Source of the DNA: Xanthobacteraceae bacterium
Lineage (GTDB): Bacteria; Pseudomonadota; Alphaproteobacteria; Rhizobiales; Xanthobacteraceae
NCBI GenBank assembly: GCA_019746135.1
Contig: JAIESI010000314.1
Location: forward strand, 1-36,846
Direction: 5' to 3'
DNA length: 36,846 bases
This document shows, one piece after another, positions 1 to 8,331 of the stretch (position 1 is its first letter; every line of letters starts with the position of its first letter). Below the pieces are notes generated by a model. The model was not told where the DNA came from. It ran no database searches and was given only the letters and a program-made list of their open reading frames with translations. The position numbers and the translations under genes were made by a program.

Positions 1-126
1 TGTGGACCAAGAAACGAGTCCGCCAAAAGCCCTTCAAAGGCCGCCGTATCACTCAGCTCTGATTCCGGGTACTAGTGTCCCGATGCAATCGGTTCGTGGG
101 CAACGAAAATCAACGGGTGGGAAGCA

Positions 127-1032
127 ATGAGCGCGGCAAAGACCAAGAAGACTGTGGGCGTGATCGGGCTGGGCATCATGGGCGGATCGTTCTCCCGCAA
201 CCTGATCAGGTCCGGCTGGCGTGTGGTGGGCTTCGACATCAGCGCGGCCAAGCGCAAGGAATTGGCCCGGGCCGGCGTCGAGATCGCGTCGAGCGCCAGG
301 GCCGTTGCCGCAGCCGCGCCCATCGTCATCACCAGCCTGCCGAAGCCGGAAGCGCTGATGGCTGTCGCAAAGGAGATCGCCGCTGCGGGCCTTCCCCCGC
401 GTATCGTCGCCGAATGCTCGACCTTCACCATCGAGGACAAGGAGAAGGCCAAGCGCATTCTGGGCAAGGCGGGCCACACCATGCTCGACTGCCCGGTGAG
501 CGGCACCGGCTCGCAGGCCAGGACCGGCGATCTCGTGATCTATGCCAGCGGCGACCGCAAGGCGATCGGCAAGATCAAGCCGGTGTTTGCCGGCTTCTCG
601 CGCAAGACCTACGACACCGGCGAGTTCGGCGACGGCAGCCGGATGAAATACGTCGCCAACCTCCTGGTCGCCATCAACAACGTCGCCTCCGCCGAGGCGA
701 TGGTGATGGGCATGAAGGCCGGCCTCGACCCCAAAATCATCTTCGAGATGATTTCCAACGGCGCGGGCAATTCGCGCGTGTTCGAGCTGCGGGCGCCGAT
801 GATGGTGAAGAACGACTACGCCGACGTCACCATGAAGTGCTCGGTGTGGCAGAAGGACATGGACGTGATCGGCGCGTTCGCGAAGAAGATCAAGGTGCCG
901 ACACCGCTGTTCTCCGCGACGCTGCCGGTCTATGCCGCAGCGCTCAGGCAGGGCCATGCCGAGGACGACACCGCCGCCGTGTGCGCCGTGCTCGAAGGCA
1001 AGGCCAAGGTGAAGCGGCGCAGAGGGCGCTAA
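127..1032 (+). CDS. NAD(P)-dependent beta-hydroxyacid dehydrogenase (3-hydroxyisobutyrate dehydrogenase family)
   Basis: 301 residues, a normal length for the family. The N-terminus has the Rossmann dinucleotide motif GLGIMGG (about residues 15-21). The substrate-binding motif reads DCPVSGTGSQARTG. The catalytic lysine is K174 in RMKYVANLL, with N178 four residues on, matching the family's GxxxKxxxN. Near the C-terminus WQKDMD matches the KD cofactor/substrate motif. Family members oxidise short beta-hydroxyacids such as 3-hydroxyisobutyrate, tartronate semialdehyde or 6-phosphogluconate in the cytoplasm; which acid applies here is not visible. The ATG start has GGGAAG just upstream. The gene lies 190 bases ahead of Liv cluster 1, separated by a strong hairpin at 1060-1087, so it is probably its own transcription unit. 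A distant paralogue lies at 35827-36672. Confidence 0.85.
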   Translation: MSAAKTKKTVGVIGLGIMGGSFSRNLIRSGWRVVGFDISAAKRKELARAGVEIASSARAVAAAAPIVITSLPKPEALMAVAKEIAAAGLPPRIVAECSTFTIEDKEKAKRILGKAGHTMLDCPVSGTGSQARTGDLVIYASGDRKAIGKIKPVFAGFSRKTYDTGEFGDGSRMKYVANLLVAINNVASAEAMVMGMKAGLDPKIIFEMISNGAGNSRVFELRAPMMVKNDYADVTMKCSVWQKDMDVIGAFAKKIKVPTPLFSATLPVYAAALRQGHAEDDTAAVCAVLEGKAKVKRRRGR

Positions 1033-1059
1033 ACCCTGAGCTGTCTATTCGTAGCCAGC

Positions 1060-1087
1060 CTGGGTCCCCGCGGAGGCGGGGACCCAG
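1060..1087 (+). terminator. 12-bp GC-rich hairpin downstream of the first dehydrogenase
   Basis: A perfect inverted repeat: CTGGGTCCCCGC (1060-1071), loop GGAG, then GCGGGGACCCAG (1076-1087). It starts 28 bases after the dehydrogenase stop. There is no T tract, so this is not a textbook intrinsic terminator. It resembles the dispersed CTGGGTCCCCGC palindromes of Bradyrhizobium-like genomes and may work as a transcript end or as mRNA protection. The rest of 1033-1222 holds no gene. Confidence 0.5.
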
Positions 1088-1222
1088 GGCCACAGACGAC
1101 ACGCTCAATTTGATCGCAGTCTCAAAAGAACGCCCCCGCGCTCATTTGACGGGCTGGCGCGCCGCCCCGCCTCATGTAAGCTCCGCCCCAACCTTCTCGT
1201 CTGAAGAGGGGCTTGGGCGGAA

Positions 1223-2083
1223 ATGAACCTGAACTTCTGGCTGATCCAGGCGTTCAACGGGGTTTCGTACGGTGCGTTGCTGTTCCTTCTGGGCAGCGGC
1301 CTGTCGCTGATCTTCGGCGTCATGCGCATCGTCAATCTGTCGCACGGCTCCTACTTCCTGCTCGGCGGCTATGTCGCGCTGACGGTGATCTGGACCACCG
1401 GCTCGTGGCTGCTCGCGATTCCGGTCGCGGCGCTGACCATCGCGCTGCTCGGCCTGGCCATGGAGCGCATCTTCCTGCGGCCGCTCGGCTTCGATCCGCT
1501 GCGGCAGGTTCTGCTGACCGTCGGCTTCGCCTTTTTGTTCCAGCAGGCGGCGCTCGACATCTGGACCGGCAACAACTTCGACATCAACCCGCCGGACGTG
1601 CTCTCGAAGAGCATCAATGTCGGCGGGCTCTACCTACCGCTCTATCGCATGTTCATGATCGCCACCGCCGCCGCGATCGGCATCGTGCTGTGGCTTGCGA
1701 TGGAGAAGACGCGGCTCGGCGCCGCGGTCCGTGCCACGGTCGATGACGCGCAGATGGCGCGCGGCGTCGGCATCGACACCTCGCGGGTCTCGATGTTCAT
1801 TTTCGCGCTCGGCGCATTCCTCGCGGCGCTGGGCGGGGTGATCGGCGGTGCATTTCTCGGGGTCTATCCCGGTCTCGACTTCGAGATCCTGCCGCTTGCC
1901 TTTGCCGTGGTGATCATCGGCGGCATGGGCAGCCTCGGAGGCGCTGCGATCGGCGCGCTCGCGGTGGGCCTTGCCGACAACTTCGGCAAGGCGCTGTTTC
2001 CGGAAATCTCCTACTTCACACTCTACGCCCCGATGGCGCTGATCCTCGCGATCAAGCCGACCGGCCTGTTTGGACGCGAATGA
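1223..2083 (+). CDS. livH: Branched-chain amino acid-type ABC transporter permease (LivH family), cluster 1
   Basis: 286 residues, hydrophobic throughout, with about eight membrane segments. Typical LivH stretches are visible: the N-terminal FNGVSYGALLFLLGSGLSLI, followed by GVMRIVNLSHGSYFLLGGY, and the late loop VIIGGMGSLGGAAIGAL that contacts the ATPases. It pairs with the LivM-type permease that follows and with the binding protein and ATPases of the same operon. Liv-type (HAAT) systems carry branched-chain amino acids but also aromatic acids, amides and dicarboxylates, so the substrate is open. The ATG start is preceded by GGGGCTTGGGCGG, a moderate ribosome site. Confidence 0.9.
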   Translation: MNLNFWLIQAFNGVSYGALLFLLGSGLSLIFGVMRIVNLSHGSYFLLGGYVALTVIWTTGSWLLAIPVAALTIALLGLAMERIFLRPLGFDPLRQVLLTVGFAFLFQQAALDIWTGNNFDINPPDVLSKSINVGGLYLPLYRMFMIATAAAIGIVLWLAMEKTRLGAAVRATVDDAQMARGVGIDTSRVSMFIFALGAFLAALGGVIGGAFLGVYPGLDFEILPLAFAVVIIGGMGSLGGAAIGALAVGLADNFGKALFPEISYFTLYAPMALILAIKPTGLFGRE

Positions 2084-2108
2084 GCCCGGTCCGAATGAGC
2101 CAAGTCCG

Positions 2109-3107
2109 ATGAACAGCCAGTTGGTGAAAATCCTTCTCGTCATCGCGGCGCTGGCCGCCGTCGCGGTCGCGGTGCCGAACACCAACTCGTTCGTCATCCT
2201 GCTCGCCACCCGGGCGCTGGCCTTCGCAATCCTGGTGATGAGCGTCGATATCCTCCTGGGCTACACCGGATTGGCCTCGCTCGGCCAGGCCGCCTATCTC
2301 GGCGTCGGCGCCTATGCCGCGGCGATCCTCGCCACGCGCTATCACATCGGGCTCGGCTGGGACTTCTGGCTGGTTTGCCTGTTCGGCATTTTGCTCAGTG
2401 CGGCGCTCGCCGCCGTGTTCGGCCTGCTGGCGATCCGCGCCACCGGCGTCTACTTCCTGATGATCACGCTGGCGCTCGGGCAATGCGTCTGGGGCCTCGC
2501 CTACCGCTGGAACTCGCTGACCGGCGGCGACAACGGCATCAACGTCCGGGAGCGGCCGAAATTCGGCGGCATCGACTTCGCCAACGACGTGACGTTCTTC
2601 TACGTCGTGTTCGGCTTCTTTGCCGTATCGCTGCTCGCGATGTACACCTTGGTGCGATCGCCGTTCGGCAAGAGTCTGGCCGGCATCCGCGAGCGGGAGC
2701 TGCGCATGCAGATCCTCGGCTACAACACCTGGCTGCACAAATACATCGCCTTCATCATCGCCGGCGGATTCGGCGGACTGTCCGGCGTGCTGTGGGCTCA
2801 CACCGCGGGCATCGTCAGCCCGGTCAATGTCGAGCTCACCACCTCGGTCGACGCGCTGCTGATGGCGGTGCTCGGCGGCGCGGGCACGCTGGTCGGAGGC
2901 GTAATCGGCTCCTTCATCGTGTTCGGGCTGCGCGAGTATCTGAGCACGCTGGTGCCGTGGTGGCAGTACGTGCTCGGCGGCGTCTATGTGCTGACGATCT
3001 TCTATCTGCCGACCGGCCTGATGGGCATTCCGGAACGGATCCGGCAATACCGCATGAAGAATTCAAGGCAAGAAACTTCGAAGGAAACCAAAGCCGCGCC
3101 TCACTGA
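2109..3107 (+). CDS. livM: Branched-chain amino acid-type ABC transporter permease (LivM family), cluster 1
   Basis: 332 residues from the ATG at 2109; a TTG at 2070 would add 13 residues and overlap livH by 14 bases, but the added residues (rich in N, E and P) do not look conserved. Typical LivM features are the segment SVDILLGYTGLASLGQAAY, the motif RATGVYFLMITLALGQ, the soluble loop LTGGDNGINV and the late AVLGGAGTLVGGVIGS loop that docks on the ATPases. About eight to ten membrane segments. It forms the heterodimeric channel with LivH at 1223-2083. The C-terminal tail is charged and cytoplasmic. Confidence 0.9.
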   Translation: MNSQLVKILLVIAALAAVAVAVPNTNSFVILLATRALAFAILVMSVDILLGYTGLASLGQAAYLGVGAYAAAILATRYHIGLGWDFWLVCLFGILLSAALAAVFGLLAIRATGVYFLMITLALGQCVWGLAYRWNSLTGGDNGINVRERPKFGGIDFANDVTFFYVVFGFFAVSLLAMYTLVRSPFGKSLAGIRERELRMQILGYNTWLHKYIAFIIAGGFGGLSGVLWAHTAGIVSPVNVELTTSVDALLMAVLGGAGTLVGGVIGSFIVFGLREYLSTLVPWWQYVLGGVYVLTIFYLPTGLMGIPERIRQYRMKNSRQETSKETKAAPH

Positions 3108-3139
3108 ACGGGTGAAGCGCGGCCAACGCACGGGAGGTC

Positions 3140-4399
3140 ATGATGACGCAACGCATGCATCGCACCGCCGGCTCGCTGTTGTTGGCCGGTGTCCTCGCGG
3201 CCGGATCGGCCGGCGCGGCACAGGCCGAGGAGGTCCGCATCGGCTTCCTCGCGCCGACCACCGGCATCTTCGCCCAGGTGGGCAAGGACATGGTCGACGG
3301 CTTCAAGATGTATCTCGACCAGAAAAAGAACGTGCTCGGCGGCGCGCAGATCAAGTTCATCGTCGAGGACGAGCAGGGCAAGCCGGATACCGCCGTGACC
3401 AAGGCGAAGAAGCTGATCCTGCAGGACAAGGTGCACTTCTTCGTCGGCGGCCTGTTGGCCTCGACCGGCTACGCGCTCGCGCCGGTGAGCACGGCCGAGA
3501 AGGTCGTCTACATCTCGTCGGTCTCCTCGGCCGACGATCTGACGCAACGCGATCTGCCGAAGTACCCGTATTTCTTCCGCTCGAGCTGGACCAGCTCGCA
3601 GCCGAGCCATCCGTTCGGGCAGTGGGCCTGCGAGCAGGGCTACAAGAAGGTGGCGATCGTCGCCGCCGACTATGCCTTCGGCTACGAGGTGGCCGGCGGC
3701 TTCCAGCGCGCGTTCGAGGCCTGCGGCGGGCAAGTCGTGCAGAAGATCTGGCCGCCGCTCACCACCAAGGACTTCGGACCCTACATCCCGACGATCAGCG
3801 CCAATGCCGACGTGATCTTCACCGTCATGGTCGGCCCGATGTCGCTGCAATTCCCGAAGCAGCTCGCGGCCTCCGGCAACAAGAAGCCGGTGATCGGCGG
3901 CGGTCCGAGCTACGACGAGTTCGTGTTGCCGTCGATGGGCGACGAAGTGATCGGCCATGTCTCGGCGCTGCAATACAGCGCGGCGCTCGACACGCCGCGC
4001 AACGCCGAATTCGTCAAGGCCTACCGCTCGCAGTTCGGCAAGGTGCCGTCGTACTACTCGGAAACCAACTACTCGACGGCGATGATGATCGAGGCGGTGC
4101 TCGCCCAGAACGGCGGCAAATATCCGGGCGCCGAGGAGTTCATCAAGCAGATGGCGGCGCTCAACATCGAGACGCCGCGCGGCCAGGTGCGGTTCGACGA
4201 GAACCGCAACCCGATCCAGAGCATCTACGTCAAGAAGGTCGAGAAGAAGAAGATGTTCGGCTACGACAAGGACGAGCTCTGGAACACGGTCATCAAGACC
4301 TATCCGAACGTGAGCCAGTTCGGACAGTTCAAGAAGGACGAGTTCCTGGCGACGCCGGTCTACGGCCGCGACTATCCGCCCTGCAAGTTCTGCAACTGA
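3140..4399 (+). CDS. Periplasmic ligand-binding protein of a Liv-type ABC transporter, cluster 1
   Basis: 419 residues with a clear Sec signal peptide: basic start MMTQRMHR, hydrophobic core, likely cleavage after AQA at residue 29. The mature protein opens with EEVRIGFLAPTTGIFAQVG, typical of the Leu/Ile/Val-binding (Peripla_BP_6) fold. The ribosome site GGGAGG lies immediately upstream; the adjacent ATG at 3143 is an equal start candidate. It sits between livM and livG, and an 11-bp hairpin follows its stop. Its C-terminus (VSQFGQF...EFLATPVYGRDYPP) closely matches that of the binding protein at 6152-7399, so the two are paralogues. It ends in an unusual CKFCN with two cysteines. The ligand is unknown. 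Confidence 0.9.
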   Translation: MMTQRMHRTAGSLLLAGVLAAGSAGAAQAEEVRIGFLAPTTGIFAQVGKDMVDGFKMYLDQKKNVLGGAQIKFIVEDEQGKPDTAVTKAKKLILQDKVHFFVGGLLASTGYALAPVSTAEKVVYISSVSSADDLTQRDLPKYPYFFRSSWTSSQPSHPFGQWACEQGYKKVAIVAADYAFGYEVAGGFQRAFEACGGQVVQKIWPPLTTKDFGPYIPTISANADVIFTVMVGPMSLQFPKQLAASGNKKPVIGGGPSYDEFVLPSMGDEVIGHVSALQYSAALDTPRNAEFVKAYRSQFGKVPSYYSETNYSTAMMIEAVLAQNGGKYPGAEEFIKQMAALNIETPRGQVRFDENRNPIQSIYVKKVEKKKMFGYDKDELWNTVIKTYPNVSQFGQFKKDEFLATPVYGRDYPPCKFCN

Positions 4400-4409
4400 T
4401 CGGACCAAG

Positions 4410-4435
4410 GCCGGGGCTCCACGCGGGGCCCCGGC
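4410..4435 (+). promoter_or_regulatory. Intercistronic hairpin after binding-protein gene 1
   Basis: GCCGGGGCTCC (4410-4420), loop ACGC, then GGGGCCCCGGC (4425-4435): an 11-bp stem with one G-U pair. It lies 10 bases past the binding-protein stop and 21 bases before livG. Hairpins at this place in ABC operons commonly protect the upstream message so that the binding protein is made in excess; that role is inferred. Confidence 0.55.
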
Positions 4436-4456
4436 ACGCTCCGCAACGGGGTCGGC

Positions 4457-5233
4457 ATGACGACAGAGCAAGCAAGCGGACAGGACGGCGCGGTGCCCGT
4501 GCTGGAATTGCGCGGCCTGTCGAAGAGCTTCGGCGGCCTTCATGCCGTGCGCGACGTCACGTTCAAGGTCATGCCCGGCGACCGCAAGGCGATCATCGGC
4601 CCGAACGGCGCCGGCAAGACCACGCTGTTCAACCTCATCACCGGCATCTTCCCGTCCTCGTCCGGCCAGGTCCTGCTGTTCGGCAAGGACATCACGGCCA
4701 TGCCCAGCCACCGCCGAACCGCGATGGGCATGTCGCGGACCTTCCAGATCACCAGCCTGTTCCCTCGCCTCACCGTGCTCGACAACGTGCTGCTGGCGAT
4801 CAAGGGGCTGAAGCCGTCGAAGTTCGTGATGTGGCGGTTTCTCTCCTCCTACAAGGAGGTCTACGACAAGGCGCATCGCCTGCTCGAGCAGGCGGCGTTT
4901 CTCGACCGCGCCAACACCGAGGTCCGCTACCTCAGCCACGGCGAGCAGCGGCAGCTCGAGATCGTGCTGGGCCTCGCGAGCGACCCGAACATCCTGCTGC
5001 TCGACGAGCCGGCGGCGGGCTTGTCGTCGGGCGAGTCGGTCGAGATGACCAAGTTTCTGATGCGGCTCGATCCCAAGCTCGCGATCCTCCTGATCGAGCA
5101 CGACATGGACGTGGTGTTCGATCTGGCGAGCAGCATTTCCGTGCTGCATTTCGGCCAGATCCTGGAAACCGGCACGCCGAAGCAGATCCAGACGAGCCAG
5201 AAGGTCCAGGAAATCTATCTGGGCACCGGCTGA
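4457..5233 (+). CDS. livG: ABC transporter ATP-binding protein (LivG family), cluster 1
   Basis: 258 residues. Walker A is GPNGAGKTT (about 51-59), the signature segment is LSHGEQRQLE and Walker B is LLLDEPAAGLS, followed by the switch histidine in LLIEHDMDVVF. The long insert between Walker A and the signature is typical of LivG. The C-terminus QEIYLGTG is the usual LivG ending. It hydrolyses ATP on the cytoplasmic face, paired with LivF at 5248. The ATG follows the intercistronic hairpin; the ribosome site is weak (CGGGGTCGGC), which fits lower output than the binding protein. Confidence 0.92.
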   Translation: MTTEQASGQDGAVPVLELRGLSKSFGGLHAVRDVTFKVMPGDRKAIIGPNGAGKTTLFNLITGIFPSSSGQVLLFGKDITAMPSHRRTAMGMSRTFQITSLFPRLTVLDNVLLAIKGLKPSKFVMWRFLSSYKEVYDKAHRLLEQAAFLDRANTEVRYLSHGEQRQLEIVLGLASDPNILLLDEPAAGLSSGESVEMTKFLMRLDPKLAILLIEHDMDVVFDLASSISVLHFGQILETGTPKQIQTSQKVQEIYLGTG

Positions 5234-5247
5234 CCGGAGCGCGACAC

Positions 5248-5949
5248 ATGGCGATCCTGGAAGTGCAGGACATCCACACCTACTACGGCGACGCCTATGT
5301 GCTGCAGGGCCTGTCGCTGACGCTCGAACAGGGCCAGATCCTCGGGCTGCTCGGCCGCAACGGCGTCGGCAAGACCACGCTCGTCAACTCGATCTGCGGC
5401 TTCGTGCCGCCGCGCCGCGGCAAGATCGTGTTCAAGGGCGGCGACATCACCAACATCCCCTCGTTCGAAACCGTCCGCGGCGGCATGGGGCTCGTTCCGC
5501 AGGGCCGCCGCGTATTCCCGACGCTCAGCGTCGAGGAAAACCTGATGGTCGCCGAGCGGCATCCGGAGCGGCACGGCTGGAACCTCGAGCGCGTCTACGA
5601 CATGTTTCCGCGGCTTCGCGAGCGCCGGATGCAGCGGGCCAAGACCTTGTCCGGCGGCGAGCAGCAGATGCTCGCCATCGGCCGCGGGCTGATGACCAAT
5701 CCCGACTGCCTGATCATGGACGAGCCCTCCGAGGGGCTCGCGCCCATCATCATCCAGGGCGTGTGGGAGGCGGTCGCCAAGCTCAAGAAAGAGGGCATGT
5801 CGATCCTGCTGGTCGAGCAGAACGCGTCGCTGGCGCTCAAGCTCGTCGATTTCGTCCATGTCATGAGCAAGGGCCAGGTGGTCTATTCGGCGAAGCCGGA
5901 AGAGCTCTGGGCCAACGAGCAGATCAAGCACAGCTATCTCGGCATCTGA
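5248..5949 (+). CDS. livF: ABC transporter ATP-binding protein (LivF family), cluster 1
   Basis: 233 residues from ATG 5248, 14 bases after livG. Walker A is GRNGVGKTT, the signature LSGGEQQML and Walker B LIMDEPSEGLAP, with the switch histidine replaced by glutamine (LLVEQNASLAL), as in most LivF proteins. The N-terminal YYGDAYVLQGLSL is the family's A-loop region. The open frame extends far upstream without a stop, but that part is only an out-of-frame reading of livG and the binding protein. It is the last gene of cluster 1. Confidence 0.92.
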   Translation: MAILEVQDIHTYYGDAYVLQGLSLTLEQGQILGLLGRNGVGKTTLVNSICGFVPPRRGKIVFKGGDITNIPSFETVRGGMGLVPQGRRVFPTLSVEENLMVAERHPERHGWNLERVYDMFPRLRERRMQRAKTLSGGEQQMLAIGRGLMTNPDCLIMDEPSEGLAPIIIQGVWEAVAKLKKEGMSILLVEQNASLALKLVDFVHVMSKGQVVYSAKPEELWANEQIKHSYLGI

Positions 5950-5950
5950 C

Positions 5951-5988
5951 TCAAGCAAGCTTGACCCGGTGAGCTTGCCCAATAAATC
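5951..5988 (+). promoter_or_regulatory. Possible promoter with an overlapping operator-like dyad for Liv cluster 2
   Basis: TTGACC (5961-5966), 16-base spacer, TAAATC (5983-5988) could serve as -35 and -10. A perfect dyad, TCAAGC-AA-GCTTGA (5951-5964), overlaps the -35. It begins directly after the livF stop and lies about 165 bases before the next start codon. Motif-level evidence only. Confidence 0.3.
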
Positions 5989-6105
5989 GGCCGCCGTTGG
6001 GCAGCCGAGGCAAGCTGCTCCGGGCACGCCATAGTGATGTCGCAACGCCTCGCAATCTGATTTGATGGACGCCGATCAAGCCCCCGCGACAAGGGGTAGA
6101 AAATG

Positions 6106-6127
6106 CGATTGGCGCTTGCGCCAATCG
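6106..6127 (+). promoter_or_regulatory. Leader hairpin upstream of binding-protein gene 2
   Basis: CGATTGGCG (6106-6114), loop CTTG, CGCCAATCG (6119-6127): a perfect 9-bp stem. It ends about 10 bases before the ribosome site and 24 bases before the start at 6152. It could stabilise the 5' end of the mRNA or affect translation. No T tract follows. Confidence 0.4.
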
Positions 6128-6151
6128 AGGGGAAACCAGGGAGAACGCTCG

Positions 6152-7399
6152 ATGCCGATCAGCAGACGTACCGTTGTGAAAGGCGCGCTCGCCGCAGGCG
6201 TCGCCTCGCAGACGCTCAAGCTGCCCGCAGCCGTGGCTCAGGCCGGGCCGATCCGGGTCGGCTTTCTCACCGTGAAGACCGGCCCGCTCGCCTCCGGCGG
6301 CTTGCAGATGGAGCAGGGCCTGACGGTGTTCTTCAAGGAACGCAACAACATGCTGGCCGGCCGTCCGGTCGAGCTCCACACCCAGGACACCGCGGGCAAC
6401 CCGGCGCAGGCGCGCACCAAGACGCAGGAGCTGGTCGAGCGGCTGCGGGTCTCGTGCATCATCGGCCCGCTCGCGGCGTTCGAGGCGCTCGCGATCGACG
6501 ACTACATCCGCTCGTCGCAGACGCCGATCCTGACGGTCGCAGGCGCCGAAGACATGACCCAGCGCAAGCCGAACCCCTGGCTGGTGCGCCCGAGCTCGAC
6601 CTCGGCACAGCCGAGCCACCCGCTCGGCGAATACGCGGCGAAAGATCTCAACATCAAGCGCGTCGCGTGCCTCGCCGACGACTTCGCCTTCGGCTGGGAG
6701 AACGTCGCGGGCTTCCAGCGCGTGTTCGAGGACAACGGCGGCAAGGTGGTGCAGAAGCTGTTCACGCCGCTCAACGCCCCGGACTACGGAACCTACATCG
6801 CGCAGCTCAAGCCGAACCTCGACGCGATCTACACCGGGCATGCCGGCTCGAACGGGTTCAAGTTCATCAAGCAGCTTCGCGAGTACGGCAACCGCAAGCA
6901 GATTCTCGGCGGCTTCACGCCGGTCGATGAATCCCTGCTGCAGCAGATGGGTGACGACGCGCTCGGCGCGATCACCGGGAACTGGTACTCGGCGGAGCTC
7001 GACTTTCCGATCAACAAGCGGTTCGTCGCGGCCATCCAGCGCGACTACAAGGTCGATCCTGGCGTCTATGCCGCAGAAACCTATCTCTGCGGCGAAGTTC
7101 TCGAACACGCCCTCAAGGAGATCAGGGGCAACGTCGAGGACAAGGCCGTGTTCATGAAGGCGCTCAAGGTCGCCAAGGTTCCCGAAACGCTGCGTGGCCC
7201 GGTCAGTTTCGACAAATTTGGCAACGTCGTCGGCAACATCTACATGCGCAAGGTCGAGCGCAAAGGCGGCAAGCTCGTCAACGCGGTGGTGAAGACCTAT
7301 CCGGACGTAAGCCAGTTCTGGAAGTACAACGAGGAGGAATTCCTCAAGAGCCCGGTGTATTCGCGCGACTTCCCGCCCGCGAAGAACCTCGAGAACTGA
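6152..7399 (+). CDS. Periplasmic ligand-binding protein of a Liv-type ABC transporter, cluster 2
   Basis: 415 residues from ATG 6152, chosen because it has AGGGAG upstream and begins with a proper signal peptide; the frame is open back to 6062 but the extra residues look like untranslated leader. The signal peptide has a Tat-like motif SRRTVVK (residues 4-10) and a likely cleavage near AVAQA (residue 31), unlike the Sec signal of its paralogue at 3140. The mature part begins GPIRVGFLTVKTGPLA, the Peripla_BP_6 pattern. The C-terminus (VSQFWKY...EFLKSPVYSRDFPP) matches the cluster 1 protein. It leads cluster 2, and a leader hairpin precedes it and another follows it. The ligand is unknown. Confidence 0.9.
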   Translation: MPISRRTVVKGALAAGVASQTLKLPAAVAQAGPIRVGFLTVKTGPLASGGLQMEQGLTVFFKERNNMLAGRPVELHTQDTAGNPAQARTKTQELVERLRVSCIIGPLAAFEALAIDDYIRSSQTPILTVAGAEDMTQRKPNPWLVRPSSTSAQPSHPLGEYAAKDLNIKRVACLADDFAFGWENVAGFQRVFEDNGGKVVQKLFTPLNAPDYGTYIAQLKPNLDAIYTGHAGSNGFKFIKQLREYGNRKQILGGFTPVDESLLQQMGDDALGAITGNWYSAELDFPINKRFVAAIQRDYKVDPGVYAAETYLCGEVLEHALKEIRGNVEDKAVFMKALKVAKVPETLRGPVSFDKFGNVVGNIYMRKVERKGGKLVNAVVKTYPDVSQFWKYNEEEFLKSPVYSRDFPPAKNLEN

Positions 7400-7416
7400 A
7401 GCCATAGGCTCGGAGT

Positions 7417-7444
7417 GCCCCGGACGCGGCGGCGCGTCCGGGGC
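7417..7444 (+). promoter_or_regulatory. Intercistronic hairpin after binding-protein gene 2
   Basis: GCCCCGGACGC (7417-7427), loop GGCGGC, then GCGTCCGGGGC (7434-7444): a perfect 11-bp stem. It lies 17 bases past the stop and 20 bases before livH. CGCAAAAATC follows, with no T run, so read-through is expected. Its position mirrors the hairpin at 4410-4435. Confidence 0.55.
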
Positions 7445-7464
7445 CGCAAAAATCACAAGACCTC

Positions 7465-8331
7465 ATGTCAGGGCAGTTCTGGATCATCCAGACCTTGAAC
7501 AGTCTGGCCTTCGGCGGCCTGCTGTTCCTGCTGTCTTCCGGCTTCTCGCTGATCTTCGGGCTGATGCGCATTCCGAACCTTGCGCACGGCGCGTTCTTCA
7601 TGCTGGGTGCCTACTTCGGCTACAGCCTCCTCGCCCGCGGCGGCTATTTCTGGCTGGTGGCGCTGGCCGCCGGCATCGGCGTCGGCATCATCGGCATTGC
7701 TCTCGAACGTCTGGTGCTGCGCCGGATCGCCGGCAATGAGCAGGGCCAGGTTCTGGTCACGCTCGGCGTCTCCTTCATCATCGCCGACATTTGTCTCCTG
7801 GCCTGGACCGGCGACCCGATGCCGCTTCCGGCGCCACAGGAGCTTCGCCGTCCGATCCTGTTTGCCGGCTACGCCTTTCCGACCTACCGGCTGGTGGTGC
7901 TCGGCATCGCGCTGGTCGCGGCCGTCGTTCTGTATCTGCTGATGGAGCGCACGCGCATCGGTGCGATGATCCGCGCCGGTGTCGACGACATGGAGATGGC
8001 ACGCGGCGTCGGCATCCCGGTGTCGCGGCTGTTCACGCTGGTGTTCCTGCTCGGCTCGGCGCTCGCCGGCATCGGCGGCGTGCTCGGCGGTCCGATCCTC
8101 AACGCCTATCCGGGCCTCGATGCCGACATGCTGCCGCTGGCGCTGATCGTCGTCATCCTCGGCGGCGCCGGCTCGCTGCTCGGCGCCTTCGTCGGCAGCT
8201 TCGTGGTCGGCTTCCTCTACAATTTCGGCATCGCGCTTGCGCCCGACCTCGCCTACTTCGTGCTGTTCCTGCCGATGGTGCTGGTGCTGGTGTTCCTGCC
8301 GCAGGGCCTGTTCGGGCGGGTGCAGCTATGA
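7465..8331 (+). CDS. livH: Branched-chain amino acid-type ABC transporter permease (LivH family), cluster 2
   Basis: 288 residues with about eight membrane segments. The N-terminal LNSLAFGGLLFLLSSGFSLI and following GLMRIPNLAHGAFFMLGAY match the cluster 1 LivH closely, as does the late loop VILGGAGSLLGAFVGS. Its stop overlaps the start of the next permease gene by the ATGA arrangement, so the two are translationally coupled. The ribosome site is weak, which is common for a gene downstream of an intercistronic hairpin. Confidence 0.9.
   Translation: MSGQFWIIQTLNSLAFGGLLFLLSSGFSLIFGLMRIPNLAHGAFFMLGAYFGYSLLARGGYFWLVALAAGIGVGIIGIALERLVLRRIAGNEQGQVLVTLGVSFIIADICLLAWTGDPMPLPAPQELRRPILFAGYAFPTYRLVVLGIALVAAVVLYLLMERTRIGAMIRAGVDDMEMARGVGIPVSRLFTLVFLLGSALAGIGGVLGGPILNAYPGLDADMLPLALIVVILGGAGSLLGAFVGSFVVGFLYNFGIALAPDLAYFVLFLPMVLVLVFLPQGLFGRVQL

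Noticed and set aside
3..62. Frame 3 reads a short basic tail (KKRVRQKPFKGRRITQL) ending in TGA, possibly the end of a gene entering from the left
   Set aside because: Twenty residues with no recognisable family and no view of the rest; cannot be told from chance.
1146..1180. TTGACG at 1146-1151 as a -35 for Liv cluster 1
   Set aside because: No -10-like sequence lies at the right distance; the spacer region is GC-only.
3101..5149. A 682-codon open frame on the minus strand
   Set aside because: It is antisense to the binding-protein and livG genes, which have clear family motifs. Its composition (rich in R, H, D, L) is the usual shadow of GC-rich coding DNA.
3112..5247. Long upstream extension of the livF frame
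   Set aside because: The extension is out-of-frame reading of the binding-protein and livG genes; LivF homology begins at 5248.
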